From: Dama dama | Taxonomy: Eukaryota > Chordata > Mammalia > Artiodactyla > Cervidae | NCBI RefSeq assembly: GCF_033118175.1 | Contig: NC_083693.1 | Location: 53,127,981-53,191,980, forward strand | Reading direction: 5' to 3' | Length of the DNA: 64,000 nt | Shown here: in pieces, positions 1 through 11,429 of the stretch | Position numbering within the stretch: the stretch's first letter is position 1 | Layout of the letters: each line of letters opens with the position of its first letter | The notes under the pieces: generated by a model | Told to the model about the DNA's origin: nothing | Seen by the model: the letters and a program-made list of their open reading frames with translations, nothing else | Databases searched by the model: none | Made by a program: the position numbers and the translations under genes

Positions 1-574
1 CTCAATGTACTTTAATTAAAATTAATTAGCTTACTACTTAGCATAAAGTCCTATCTGAATGTAAGTTATTCATTTTATTCTTTAATGTAAAAGAATAGAA
101 TTTGTTTCCATTTCAACATCACAAAAATTCACCTTAAAATCCCTGTTTTTCATAGAAAGAAGTTCAATATATTGGTGTTCTTACAACTTGAGATAGCCAA
201 ATCAATCAAAATCAGATGACTTCTGTCTATAAAAATAGTGTATAAAAAATTACAAGAATTTGCAAAGAGATTTTAATATAACAAACTAAGATGACAAAAT
301 TATACTTTTACTCCCTGCATTCTCAGATTCTTTGAGCTAGAAGCTCAAACAGAATAATCCGAATACTTTTTGTTATCCTTATGGTCAATAAGCATTTTTA
401 ATATGATAACAATGAAATCAACATGCTGAATCACTAAGAAGTAGATAAACAAAAATACAAACACATCTTTATAAAGATAAAAGGTAAATATCAGCCCATC
501 TAGTGCTAATCACAGGAAATCAATAATGAAGTACTAAATTAATTTGGCATTACAGTACCTTTTATTTGGAATGT
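1..574. other. AT-rich intronic sequence, nothing recognised
   Basis: No reading frame, repeat family or RNA gene could be identified here. Confidence 0.6.
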
Positions 575-2066
575 GAAGTCAAGTGGGCCTTAGGAAGGAA
601 GCATCACTACCGACAAAGTTAGTGCAGGTAACGGAATTCCAGTTGAGCTATTTGAAATCCTAAAAGATGATGCTGTGAAAGTGGTGCACTCAATATGCCA
701 GCAAATTTGGAAAACTCAGCATTGGACATAGGACTGGAAAAGTTCCGTTTTCTTTCCAATCCCAAAGAAAGGCAATGCCAAAGAATGCTCAAACTACCAC
801 ACAATTGCACTCACTTCACACACTAGTAAAGTAATGCTCAAAATGCCCCAAGCCAGGCTTCAACAGTATGCGAACCATGAACTTCCAGATGTTCAAGCTG
901 GATTTAGAAAAGCCAGAGGAACCAGAGATCAAATTGCCAATACCTGTTGGATCATCAAAAAAGCAAGAGAGTTCCAGAAAAACATCTATTTCTGCTTTAT
1001 TGACTACGCCAAAGCCTTTGACTGTGTGGATCACATCAAACTCTGGAAAATTCTGAAAGAGATGGGAATACCAGACCACCTGACCTGCCTCTTGAGAAAT
1101 GTGGATGCAGGTCAGGAAGCAACAATTAGAACTGGACATGGAACAACAGACTGGTTCCAAATGGGGAAGGGAGTACGTCAAGGCTGCATATTGTCACCCT
1201 GCTTATTTAACTTATATGCAGAGTACATCATGAGAAATGCTGGGCTGGATGAAGGACAAGCTGGAATCAAGATTGCTGGGAGAAATATCAATAACTTCAG
1301 ATATGCAGATGACACCACCCTTATGGTAGAAAGTGAAGAAGAACTAAAGAGCCTCTTGATGAAAGTGAAAGAGGAGAGTGAAAAAGTTGGCTTAAAGCTC
1401 AACATTCAGAAAACTAAGATCATGGCATCTGGTCCCATCACTTCATGGCAAATAGATGGGGAAACAGTGGAAACATTGGCTGACTTTATTTTTGGGGGCT
1501 CCAAAATCACTGCAGATGGTGACTGCAGCCATGAAATTAAAAGACACTTGCTCCTTGGAACAAAAGTTGCAACCAACCTAGATAGCATATTGAAAAGCAG
1601 AGACATTACTTTGTCAACAAAGGTCCATCTAGTCAAAGCTATGGTTTTTCCAGTAGTCATGTATGGATGTGAGAGTTGGACTATAAAGAAAGCTGAGTGC
1701 CGAAGAATTGATGCTTTTGAACCGTGGTGTTGGAGAAGACTCTTGAGAGTCCCTTGGACTGCAAGGAGATCCAACCAGTCCATCCTAAAGGAAATCAGTC
1801 CTGGGTGTTCATTGGAAGGACTGATGCTGAAGCTGAAACTCCAATACTTTGGCCATCTTATGCGAAGAACTGACTCTCTGAAAAGACCTGATGCTGGGAA
1901 AGATTAAAGGCAGGAGGAGACGGGGACAACAGAGGATGAGATGGTTGGATGGCATCACCGACTCAATGGACATGAGTTTGAGTTGGCGATGGACAGGGAG
2001 GCTTGGCATGCTGCAGTTCATGGGGTTGCAAAGAGTTAGACACAACTGAGTGACTGAACTGAACTG
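575..2066 (+). mobile_element. BovB (RTE) LINE, 5'-truncated, about 1.5 kb
   Basis: Begins inside ORF2 (from a segment recurring at about 57,060 in the antisense copy) and runs to the characteristic GACTGAACTGAACTG 3' end. It carries the reverse transcriptase domain and the C-terminal region. Target-site duplications were not evident. BovB is a non-LTR retrotransposon abundant in ruminants and attributed to horizontal transfer from reptiles. Confidence 0.95.
834..1907 (+). pseudogene. BovB ORF2 remnant with reverse transcriptase motifs
   Basis: A 357-codon open stretch of BovB ORF2. It shows the RT fingers/palm signatures: AGFRKARGTRDQIA, IYFCFIDYAKAFDCVDH with the first catalytic Asp, GVRQGCILSPCLFNLYAEYI, and the FRYADDTTLM catalytic box near residue 155. 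The thumb and downstream region follow (LLLGTKVATNLDSILKSRDI, MVFPVVMYGCESWTIKK). The frame is closed upstream by a TAG in the segment preceding 834. It is broken near 1890 by loss of one base relative to the other copies, which throws the C-terminal region out of frame. The endonuclease domain is absent, so this is a dead copy despite the intact YADD. Confidence 0.9.
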
Positions 2067-2101
2067 GATTGACATGTATCACCATATAAGCTTAAAGCAT
2101 A

Positions 2102-2885
2102 TAACATGCTGGTTTTTTTTTTTTTTACAGTTACCAATGAAGATTTTATTCAAGCTTAAAGTAAAAAGTAATTTTAGTTAAGAAAAATGAAGTACCAGAT
2201 AAACTGTAACATATAGTTATTTTAACTTAGAAATATCAAAACAGGAATTCTTGATTCTCTAAGTGGTGGTCTCTGCAAAATGGAGCTTAAAGAAATCTTT
2301 TACATTACCAATTTGATAAAATAATCTGCTGACCACGATCTGTCATCTCCTCTTACTATGAGCTTCTGGGAGAGTCCAAGCTATTTTAAGGCCAATTTGT
2401 GTTTTTCTTTCTTCTCCCCTTCCCTGACTTGACCATTTCTCCCTGCTACCCTCCTGTTAAACGCCCCCCACCCACACCCCACCCACCAAGGAAGAACTCC
2501 TGACATCCAAGCCTTTCTTTTCTTCTTTGTGGATCCTGAAGAAGTCTGCTCATGGTAATAATATAGATTTGGCTGGGTCAAAAGGAAACAGTGTTAAGAC
2601 TTTTTCTTCACCAAAATCTTATTTTGGAGATATTCCCACTCTTCTCAACGTAACAGCTATGGTCACTATATTCATCCTCTACTGAAAAGGGGAGGGAATT
2701 TCAAAGGAGACTAAGTATGTTGTATTCAGCTGTTAACGGGATTTTAAAAGCACAATGTGAACATCAGGCTTTTGGCGTATTTTAAATATGAAATTCTCAA
2801 AAGTGCTTTTCCATGAAGGAAACCTTATTCTAAACTGGTGCTGTGGGTAGTGCCCCTCTCCCCTCCCTGTTTAACATGCTGGTTT
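2102..2885 (-). pseudogene. Retrocopy of an unidentified mRNA 3' end, flanked by target-site duplications
   Basis: A perfect 14-base direct repeat, TAACATGCTGGTTT, occurs at 2102-2115 and 2872-2885. Between the copies the minus strand ends in a poly(A) of about 12 residues (T run at 2113-2126). A canonical AATAAA lies about 20 bases upstream, in TTGAATAAAATCTTC near 2145-2155. These are the hallmarks of L1-mediated retroposition of a polyadenylated transcript, inserted antisense to the window and into an older L1 fragment. The roughly 750-base body has no long reading frame and does not match any LINE or SINE I recognise. It is probably a 5'-truncated copy made only of 3' UTR. I cannot name the parent gene. 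Confidence 0.85.
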
Positions 2886-3380
2886 GATTCACATATATAG
2901 TGAAATGATTACCACAGTAGGTTCAGCTAACATTCAGCATCTCATATAACACCCAGCGGTTCATAAGTTAAAAAAAAAAAAAAAGAAAATTCTTGTGATG
3001 AGAATTCTTGGATTTACTTTTAACAGCCTTCCTGTATATCATAGAGCAGTGTTAACCATAGTCATCATGTTGTACATTATATCCCTAGTACTTATTTATC
3101 TTATAACTGGGAGTGTATACCTTCTGACTGTTGTTTTTTAGTTGCTAAGTCATGTCTGACGCTTCTGTGACCCCATGGACTATAGTTCACCAGGCTCATC
3201 TGTCCATGGGATTTCCCAGGCAAGAATACTGGAGAAAGTTACCAGTTCCTTCTTCAGGGGATCTTCTGACCCAGGGACCGAGCCCACATCTCCTGCATCT
3301 CCTGCATTGGCAGGCTGATTCTTTACCACTGAGCTACCAGGGAAGCCCACCTTTTGACTACCCTTCCTCCATTCTCCTTC
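2886..3380 (-). mobile_element. Old L1 3' UTR fragment, split by a Bov-tA
   Basis: Sequence such as ATAGTCATCATGTTGTACAT and TTATCTTATAACTGGGAGT is the complement of an older L1 3' UTR. It is interrupted by the SINE at 3130-3348 and resumes after it with ACCTTTTGACTACCCTTCC. It also hosts the retrocopy to its left. Confidence 0.65.
3130..3348 (-). mobile_element. Bov-tA SINE with target-site duplication
   Basis: The Bov-A part (GTCATGTCTGACGCTTCTGTG, GGCAAGAATACTGGAGAAAG) is followed by the tRNA-derived head (TTACCACTGAGCTACCAGGG) in reverse. Flanking repeats ACCTTCTGACT (3119-3129) and ACCTTTTGACT (3349-3359) match at 10 of 11 bases and lie in the L1 host. Confidence 0.93.
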
Positions 3381-3654
3381 CCTCTATGTCCTCTTAATGC
3401 ATTTATCTTATTCAATCCTTCATTAGTCACTCATATGTATTTTGCTTATCTTTGCCCTAAAAATTCTACTCCTACTACCAACAGGCTATATAATGCTAAG
3501 AGAACAATAAGTACTAATGCTTTTCTGACACTTGATTAACCACTTGCATCTAATACAGTGATTTTCAGATAATTGAATTTAAGTGACTAAAATAAAAAAT
3601 GACTCAAAATTATTCCAGCAAGTTTTATTTTCTTTACAGCACTCATCAGTATCT

Positions 3655-3785
3655 GAAATTATCCTGATTTGTGTTTCTCTCTCTTGTACTTGAATGTAAG
3701 TCACTAGTCCTTGTCTTACTCACTACCCTCTTCCCAATACTTACAACAGCACTGAGCACGCAATGTTCAATAAATGAATTACAAA
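3655..3785 (+). mobile_element. L2 LINE 3' end
   Basis: Pattern of L2 3' termini: TTGAATGTAAGTCACTAGTC ... CACTGAGCACGCAATGTTCAATAAATGAATT. Old and diverged. Confidence 0.6.
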
Positions 3786-4379
3786 AAATTTGACTTTGTA
3801 TAATACTAAATCAGAATATTCCCTACCACCTCTAAGTAAAAGTCATAAACTGTTGTATTTTTCTTCCCTTGAAACTGAGCCAAAAGACAGAAAAACAATT
3901 ACATAAATAAAAATTCTATTTTCCCCCATGTTTGCAGTTACTTTCACCTTTTGTTGCCACTCAATAGCATTCTTTCATCTGCAAGCAAAATATTTGAAAA
4001 GAAGAAAGCTTATACAGCCAGAATGCAGAAGTAAAATCATTAAGGCACCTTGGTAAGTACAATGGTTAAAAATATAACAGAAGAACCTGTTTAAACGCAG
4101 GAGGTTTTTTCGTTTTGAATCAACGATCATAAGACAGTTAATTTTCAGACATTCAACAATATGGATCAGTCTTAAGAGTAAATGATAAAAAGCTTAAGCT
4201 AACCACATCATATACAATCCTATGTTGCTTCACACTTTGACAGAACTATAAAATGCTCAAGTAAAATGAAAAGTAAATAATCAATAAGTACATTCAATTT
4301 ATAATCTTTCAACCCTGCTTAAGGGCTCTCGTTTAGTATTTTTTTCACATTCATTCCTCCTACAGAGGAGAACTGTCTG
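3786..4379. other. AT-rich intron, nothing recognised
   Basis: No repeat family or coding potential could be supported here. Confidence 0.5.
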
Positions 4380-4590
4380 GGCTTGATAACATCATTGTTT
4401 GTGACCGTAGGCAAGTTTCAGTTAGTTAACCTCTGTGCATGAACTCCTCAACTGTAAAATGAGCAAATGGGCACCTATCACATGTGGCTGCTGTGGGAAT
4501 TAAATAAGATAGTCTAAGTTAAAAGTTTAGAACACTGCCTGGCATATAGCAAGCTCTCAAAAGCTTACTGGCATTGTCATCACCTCCCTA
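4380..4590 (+). mobile_element. MIR SINE
   Basis: Order of MIR landmarks: TGTGACC-like segment, CTCAACTGTAAAATGAGCAA, GGAATTAAATAAGATA, and AACACTGCCTGGCATATAGC. Ancient mammalian SINE. Confidence 0.75.
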
Positions 4591-4769
4591 AAATGTCATA
4601 TAGTGAACTCTGAAGAGCAGTGACTGTGATGTAAGAAAATGAGCGACTGGCTACAAGAAAAGATGAGTCATCACAGCTGGCAGCACTTGTCTCTGACAAG
4701 AACAGGAAGGACCTAACATCTACGGAGTGCTTTATGTGCCAGGCACTATGCTGGGCGCCAAAAAATATT

Positions 4770-5165
4770 AACCACTGTGACAGACTATTGCAGTTACGGC
4801 CCCCACATCCTTGATCCCCTCCCACGTTAACTCTCGATTTGCTCATGTGACTTGCTTTGGTCTATGACACTAGCAAACATGGAGCAAGCTGAGGCTTGAT
4901 AGGTGCTTGCACACTGCCTTCTCTTGCTGCTGGGAACTCTACTCCTACCCTGGGAACAAGTTTGGATTAGCCTCTTGATAAGAGGCCACAAGAAAATACC
5001 CACCCTGGGCTGAGGCCCCAGACATGTAAGGCCAGAGTAAGCAATTTAGACAATCTAGCTCCAGATAATAAGAACATTCCAGTCAACTAGGAAACATGAG
5101 AATGTTTATTGATTTATGCCACTAAGTTTTGGGGATAGCTTGTTATGCAGCAAAAGCTAACCAAA
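4770..5165 (+). mobile_element. Probable MaLR (MLT1-like) LTR
   Basis: Resembles MaLR solo LTRs: an internal GCTTGATAGGTGCTTGCACACTGCC-like region, CTCTTGCTGCTGGGAAC, and the terminal GCCACTAAGTTTTGGGGATAGCTTGTTATGCAGC motif. The subfamily is not assignable by eye. Confidence 0.55.
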
Positions 5166-5359
5166 TACAACCTCTATATGAATGCACACTGTTTTACAGA
5201 TGAGCAAAGAAGATTCCCAGTGCTAGTAACTCAGGTTGGTTCCAAAAGCTTCCCCCACACACACAAAGCCACCTCTTTATGCTGTACTCTAAGGTTCCAG
5301 ATTAAAAGGGGATCTCTGGAAACTTTATTCTATAACCCTTTTTAAAGCATAAGTAATCT

Positions 5360-5700
5360 TTCCTCTATACCAGCAGTCAGCACACTATGGTCAAAGGGCC
5401 AGATTCAACTCACTGCCTGTTTTGTGTGGTTTATGAGCCAAGAATGGTTTTTACATTTTTAAAATGGCTTCAAATAAAAATAAGAATACTTTGTGACACA
5501 TGAAAATAATATGAAATTCAAATTTCAGTGTCCATAAATAATTACTAGAATAGAGCCATGCTCACATATATATTACCTATGGCTGCTTTTGCACTGTTAC
5601 GGCAGGGTTGGCTGGCTGTGTTGGAGACCATATGGACGTCAAAGTCTATCTATTTCCTATCTGGCTCTTTATTTTTAAAAAGGTGTGCCAATATCTGCTC
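5360..5700. mobile_element. hAT-type non-autonomous DNA transposon (MER)
   Basis: Contains the AGTCAGCACACTATGG...GGGCCAGATTC start, the core CTATGGCTGCTTTTGCAC and the GACCATATGGACGTCAAAG block typical of one mammalian hAT MER family. It is a relative of the copy at 21320-21515. The exact family name is not claimed. Confidence 0.55.
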
Positions 5701-6402
5701 AGAATTACTCTCTTGGCATATGTTTTTAAGTTAAACAAAGGACCTTGCCTAGCATTTAGTGATGAGTAGACTTTTTTTGTACTTTTATCACCCCTTTTCC
5801 ATTCACTGGAAATTATTTGAGCTTATGCCATTTCTCTAGGTTCTTTTTAACTTTTATTTTTTGATAGTCTCTGAATTGGTCTAAGAAAGACAGATAACTT
5901 GGAACCATTGTGATCTTATATTGGCCAAATAGAACAGACCATACAGGAAGTAGAAGATGATGTAGGAGAGAGATTTTATTCAGAAGGCCTCTAATTTCCC
6001 AGACCTGAGCCTGTGTAACAACCACATGGAAATGGACTTCCCTTTTATTCCTAACAGGGATTTCAGGGCAGAGGTAGCTATAGTCTCTTCTCTTTTGTGA
6101 GATTCGTCTCTAAGATTCTCTGGTCACAAGGAACTAAGAACTTCAGGGCTACTACTATTCTACTGACATCCGGCTGCTAATCGATTAAACAAGACACGAA
6201 CTGAAATAAAGACTGATTTCCTTTTATATAAGGAAAAAGGTGACCTCAATTTACTTGCCACCCCCCCATTTTTATCACCTGTCTTACTATAAGTAAGATT
6301 CCCTTGATAAAGATCATAAGTCCTGGTGGAGACTCAGCTGACTCTTAGACTTCAAATTAGCACAAGGGATTAATAAAGAAACTGCCACAGATACCAACCA
6401 CC
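5701..6402. other. Intron, nothing recognised
   Basis: Possibly old LTR-like sequence around 5800-6340, but no diagnostic motif was seen. Confidence 0.4.
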
Positions 6403-6522
6403 CTTGGAGAAGGGCATGGCAGCCCACTCCAGTATTTTTACTTGGAGAATCCCATAGACAGAGGAGCCTGGCAGGTCCACAGGGTCATAAAGAGTTGGAC
6501 ACAACTGAAGTGACTTAGCATG
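6403..6522 (+). mobile_element. Bov-A SINE unit, partial
   Basis: GGAGAAGGGCATGGCAGCC ... AGTTGGACACAACTGAAGTG: a single Bov-A unit without a tRNA head. Confidence 0.9.
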
Positions 6523-7202
6523 CCCACATGCACCAGCTACCCTCCTCCAATATTTACCAAAGACTTTTGAGAGGCATTAGACAGATTCTCCTAATGGCCG
6601 ATGCAAATGGGAAGGTCCTCCCTCAGAACACTGAAGAAAATGAATACGTTTGTATGATCAGCCCAAACTTAACTGAACTATTTTGTTAAGCATCAGGCAG
6701 TTGAGTCCATACAGAAAATTTACAACAGAAGTTTTATATGTTATTTGAATTAAACATGCTTAGAAAAACAAATTCATTTATCTTTGTGACTACTTAATAG
6801 GGACTTTTAGGGCATAAAAAGTATTTCCCAGGATGGCCTCTCAATTTACATTATTATAGAAGTAAATAAGAATTCTAAATTTTAACTGCAACAATACGGC
6901 AGTCAGGTTGTAAGTCTGGGTCTCTGGTATATCCAATAATATACATCTAAAGATTTCCAAAGAAAGAACAGCTGTCCAAAATAGTCTTTTTTCCCCTATT
7001 AATAATTATATCATCAACATACTAGGGTCATCAGCAATTAAAGAATGAAACATCAATTTGGGGATGATCCTTAGGACTCTCCTTGCCTAAGAACCAGGAA
7101 CTTTGACCTTAAAAGGGTAGCAGAGTAAGCTGACCAATAGAAAGCCTTTATCTGAAAGAGCTATAATCAACTCAACTAATATACGTTGTTAAAATTTATA
7201 TA
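6523..7202. other. AT-rich intron, nothing recognised
   Basis: No gene or clear repeat seen. Confidence 0.4.
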
Positions 7203-7312
7203 CCATGGACTTCCGTGGTGGTCCAGTGGTTAAGACTGCACTTCCACTGCAGGGGGTATGGGTTCGATCCCTGGTCAGGGCAGTTTCGTATGCTGCGTGG
7301 TGTGCCGGGAAA
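7203..7312 (+). mobile_element. CHR-2-type tRNA-derived SINE
   Basis: GACTTCCGTGGTGGTCCAGT (A box region) and GGTTCGATCCCTGGTCAGGG (B box) are followed by TGCTGCGTGGTGTG. This is a cetartiodactyl tRNA-Glu-like SINE, short form. Confidence 0.85.
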
Positions 7313-8539
7313 AAGTTATACACTCTATCTTAGCACCTAAATAAGAAGCCTTCCCCCTCAATCTTTTCTGCTAATTTTTATTTTTCTCTGTCTTCAAATT
7401 TCTAGCCAAATAACCCTTTTCCAAAAACTTCTCCTTGGATTAATATCATCTGGATCCAGTTGCTGATATCCAAGCACATATTGTTAAATCAAAATAACTA
7501 TATTGTTCCTTACTTACACCTTTTATGTTCCTCTTATCGCCTCAATATATTTAGTATTTCCCTTTGTCCTAATATTAATGCATTTTAATTAATTAGGATT
7601 CACTAATAGCATTTAGGTTAGCAGTACAAAAAAGAGCTCAAAGATAAAAAGTTCATTTTCTCATTTCCAATTCTAATATGTAATAAGTACCTACTCTCTA
7701 TATTTTAGGTTTATGTGCTAATTTTCTCTTACTTCATTAGACTAAAGTGCTTGAAGCAACCCACCAATGCAACATAGAAAGCCAGAGGGAATATACCTTA
7801 ATAGTTGAATAGATAAGTGTTCAAGGAACTAGGTGGTTGGTCCCTATTTCATGCCAAAATTGATATCAGTTTGTAAGATTAAAAGGAATTTCAAAATCTT
7901 CATTTTGCAAGGCAGTTCTAAAAACAATACTAAACTATAGTCTCTTATGCTTAATTAGAGAACATTTCAAAATGTTAAATCTAAATAGTATGGGGATAGT
8001 ATTTGGAACATCTAGTTACAGGGGAAACTCTTTGGTGCAAATCCAATGCTGCTTTTGTACTGATTTAACCTACATTGGAGAAAAGGTCTGTCATTAAGTC
8101 ATAGATCACAGATTATGTGAAAGAAAATGCAGATCATTATTTTCAAAGAGCAAATTCACACAAGGTTTAACAAACGAAATAACTTTCTCCACCCTCAGAA
8201 AAAGCAATATTCCAATTAAGCTTTTTAAACAGTTTAGCTAGTTTATGCAAAAATCAGTTAGAAACGGTGTGCACGGTTTTCTAATATAAGAAGCTATCCA
8301 AACCATTACTAACCAAAAAAGTTACTTTTTTTTTTAAAATTTAGTGTTGTATACAAAAAACCCCCCAAAAACTGTGCACTATATTTTTGACTGTGGTTAC
8401 CTCTGAAAGGAGCACTTGGGAAATGTACTCCAGGCCTTCACCTTTTACTTTTCTCTGCTACATGTGAATTTTTATAGGGAAAAAAAGCAAATTTTTAAAA
8501 AATGAGACAGTTCAGTCTTAAAAAGCAGAGCATAACTTT
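7313..8539. other. AT-rich intron, nothing recognised
   Basis: No coding potential seen. A stretch at 8380-8500 looks like old repeat debris but is unassigned. Confidence 0.4.
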
Positions 8540-9215
8540 TTAAAATTTAAAGACCATGTTTTTTTAGAGCAGTTTTAGATTCACAGCAAAACTGAAAGGA
8601 AGACACAAAAATCTCCCATATACTACCTGCCCCAACACATGAAAAACCTCCTCCTCTTTCAGTACCCCACACCAGAGAAGTAACACTTGCTATAATCAAT
8701 GCACCTACACGGACCATCATTATCACCTGAAGTTCAGAGTTACGAAGTTTCACTTTTGGTGCTGTCTACGGGTTTGGACAAATATGTCCATTATTATAGC
8801 ACCACCGATTATTTTTACTGCCTCAAACATCCTCCAAGTTCAACCTATTCATCTCCTTTTCACGCTTCTCAACTCCTGGCAACCACTATCTTTTTCACAT
8901 TTTACCTTTTCTAGAAAGTCATATTGTTGGAATCCTACCATATGTATCCCTTTCAGATTGGCTTCACTTAGTAATACGCATTTAAGGTTCATTCATGTCT
9001 TTTCAAGCTTGAAGGCTCATTTCTTTCTAGCACTGAATTAATATTCCATTGTCTGGATATGCTGCCATTTATTTACCTATTCACTGACTAAAGGATATTT
9101 TGGTGCTTCCAACTTTTGGCAATTATTAATAAAGCTGCTAAAGACAATTATGTGCAGGTTCTATGTAGACATAAATTTTCAACTCCTTTAGGTAAATACC
9201 AACATGAAAATAATC
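8540..9215 (-). mobile_element. Old L1 3' region
   Basis: Starts with the reverse of an L1M 3' UTR (TTTTTTAGAGCAGTTTTAGA TTCACAGCAAAACTGAAAGG). It then runs through TTAATATTCCATTGTCTGGAT and GCAATTATTAATAAAGCTGC, the complement of the L1 ORF2 end and 3' UTR. Confidence 0.85.
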
Positions 9216-9977
9216 TTTCAAAGGTTCTGAGTCACCCATCAATACCATGAGAATTAAAATGAAAACATCTAGCACACTGCCATTCTGCAATGTCTTCAAA
9301 CTTTACCAAAGTATACACTGAGCCAGGTCAGTGTGTTGTGGCGTTAGTGTTTAGTCCATCTCCTCCTTTGTTATAAGGTGCCATCTCTTGCTGTTGTCAG
9401 TGTATCTACTTTTAGAAGTACCTTCTCACACCTGTTGCTTCACATTTCCTATGAATCTTTCAGCTCCCAGAACATCCTGACTGTGCTTGTAAAATATCTG
9501 AAAACAAGCTGCCCAAAGCCTACTTTAACTGAAAAAAATTACCAAATATAAAATTGTAATTCTGACTCCTTTTTAAAAATTCTTTCAAACTCTATAGTTC
9601 TTTCTTTACACTGAACGATGACTCAACAGTCCACAATGTTTATATGTTGTGTGATTTCTACCTCCTTTTTCCTAATTTAATTCTCTAGTTCTGGGGTTAG
9701 GTAGAAAAGATGGGTTTATCATGCAAGAATTTGAGCTCTAGCTCACCATCCTCCCAACCTTTCATTAAACAATGGTTATCAAGGTGGTTAAAAAAAAAAA
9801 TTGAAACTTGGATGTCTTGAAATCTGCTTGTATAGCATTTTAAATCTGCTTGTGTAGTATTTTTAGAAGATAACATAAAAATGTGGGATGACTGTCTTCA
9901 AAAACAAACAACTATGTCTTCTAAGACACTGAAATTCTTAACTGTGGGGTTTCCTTTCAGAGTTGTAACGGAAATTT
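9216..9977. other. Intron, nothing recognised
   Basis: No gene or assignable repeat seen. Confidence 0.4.
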
Positions 9978-10073
9978 GATTCCGAGTTATAGTGTCCCAG
10001 GCACCTACTGTAGCCTCACATCACTGATTCCGAGCTACAGTGTCCCAGGCGCCTACTGTAGCCTCACATCACT
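9978..10073. repeat. 48-bp tandem duplication
   Basis: Unit 9978-10025 and unit 10026-10073 both start GATTCCGAG and end CCTCACATCACT. They differ at three positions. The unit is not part of any repeat I recognise. Confidence 0.95.
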
Positions 10074-10104
10074 ACTAGCATGTGCCAACAAACAAAAATA
10101 AAAC

Positions 10105-10290
10105 AATAAAACTGCATGGCTCTCTATAACCTAAAGGGGTGGGATGGTGTGGGAGGTAGGAGGGAGGTTCAAGAGGGAGGGGACATATGTATACTTATGG
10201 CTGATTCACGTTGATGTATGGCAGAAGTCAACACAATACTGTAAAGAAATTATCCTTCAATTAAAAATAAATTTAAAAACACAACTGCAT
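10105..10290 (+). mobile_element. L1-BT-type 3' end
   Basis: GGTGGGATGGTGTGGGAGG, GGCTGATTCACGTTGATGTA and ACAATACTGTAAAGAAATTA followed by an A-rich tail: the typical bovine L1 3' UTR, strongly 5'-truncated. Confidence 0.85.
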
Positions 10291-10364
10291 GGCCACCAAT
10301 AAACACATTCAAATGCTAGCAAGACAGTTACAGCAAAGACAGTATTATATTAACATAGCTTTTA

Positions 10365-10520
10365 AAAATTCACATTATGCCATTTTATCCCATGAGGCAA
10401 CCCTGTAAGTCAAGGGTCCATTTAACACAAGAAAAAAAGACAGAAACTTAAGAGTTGAAATCACTTGCACAGAACCATGCAGCTAATCACAAATGGCAGA
10501 ATCCAAAACCAAGGACACAG
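10365..10520 (-). mobile_element. MIR SINE fragment
   Basis: Reverse MIR pattern: CATTTTATCCCATGAGGCAA through GTTGAAATCACTTGCACAG to CAGAATCCAAAACCAAGG. Diverged. Confidence 0.5.
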
Positions 10521-10700
10521 TGATACAGAGAAAGAAATAATTTTGTAAGTCAGGTCTATCTGAATTTAAATCCTGCCATTTATGACTTATAAGATTGGAA
10601 TGGACAGTCCATGACTCTGCTTTGTACACTGCTTAATCTCCAGTGTCTGGAACAGTGCAAGTAAATAGCAGGTATCAGTAAATATATGTTAAAAAAATTA

Positions 10701-10711
10701 CCCCCCCCCCC
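10701..10711. repeat. Poly-C run of 11
   Basis: Uninterrupted C run followed by GGCCACCGCCC. Length is likely polymorphic. Confidence 0.9.
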
Positions 10712-11090
10712 GGCCACCGCCCAAAATCACAACTTCTTTGGATCTATTTCCTCATCTGTAAATGGAAACCATAAGTCCCTGCTTCATATCTGCAGATGCA
10801 ATGTATATACAAACATCTGGTAGTTATTTAAGAATTCACAGAGACCTGACTGGTGGTTTTTTCACAAGACCACCCATCCCCTCACTTCTCACATAGGCTC
10901 CAAGGAAGAAGCAGAAAACACATTTCAGCATGACTGGCAGGCAAGCTGGTGGTAATGCAGATGGGCGTATAAAGAACGAAACTGGTGTGGCTCAGTCAGG
11001 TAGCCTGCTGTTCTCTTTATCTAACACAGAAATGACAAAGGATCTTCTAGAAGAATCTGTCAGCTTGATTGCTAATTTCAGAACAGAAAG

Positions 11091-11142
11091 TTCCGGTGAG
11101 GAGGCAAGCACCTAACTTCCGGTGAGGAGGGAAGCACCTAAT
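11091..11142. repeat. 26-bp tandem duplication
   Basis: TTCCGGTGAGGAGGCAAGCA continuing to CCTAAC at 11116 is repeated at 11117-11142 with two differences. Confidence 0.93.
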
Positions 11143-11429
11143 CTATAAGATGCAAAAAAGAAAGGAGGAGGGATATCTAAAAATAAAGAAGACAATAAGA
11201 ATACTGAAGTGAGGAGATCCAGAGTATCCATACTGAAATAATTCAGCCTAAGAAGGGGCCCATCCACTTCTCTGTAACGTAGCATGCTCTTTCAAGTAAA
11301 TCTAATTCTAATGGATGAAGAGGTCTTTAGGACCACTGCTAAATTCTACCAACAGAGATAGAAACAAAAGGTAGATGCTTTTGACACAAAAGCTTAAAAG
11401 CAAAGGGAAATGGTGCTGCAAATGGTACC

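Noticed and set aside
4770..5165. Endogenous retrovirus with coding genes
   Set aside because: Only LTR-like sequence is visible, with no gag, pol or env reading frame nearby.
7203..7312. Functional tRNA gene
   Set aside because: The A and B box similarity is that of a tRNA-derived SINE. The fold is not maintained and the element continues past the tRNA-like part.
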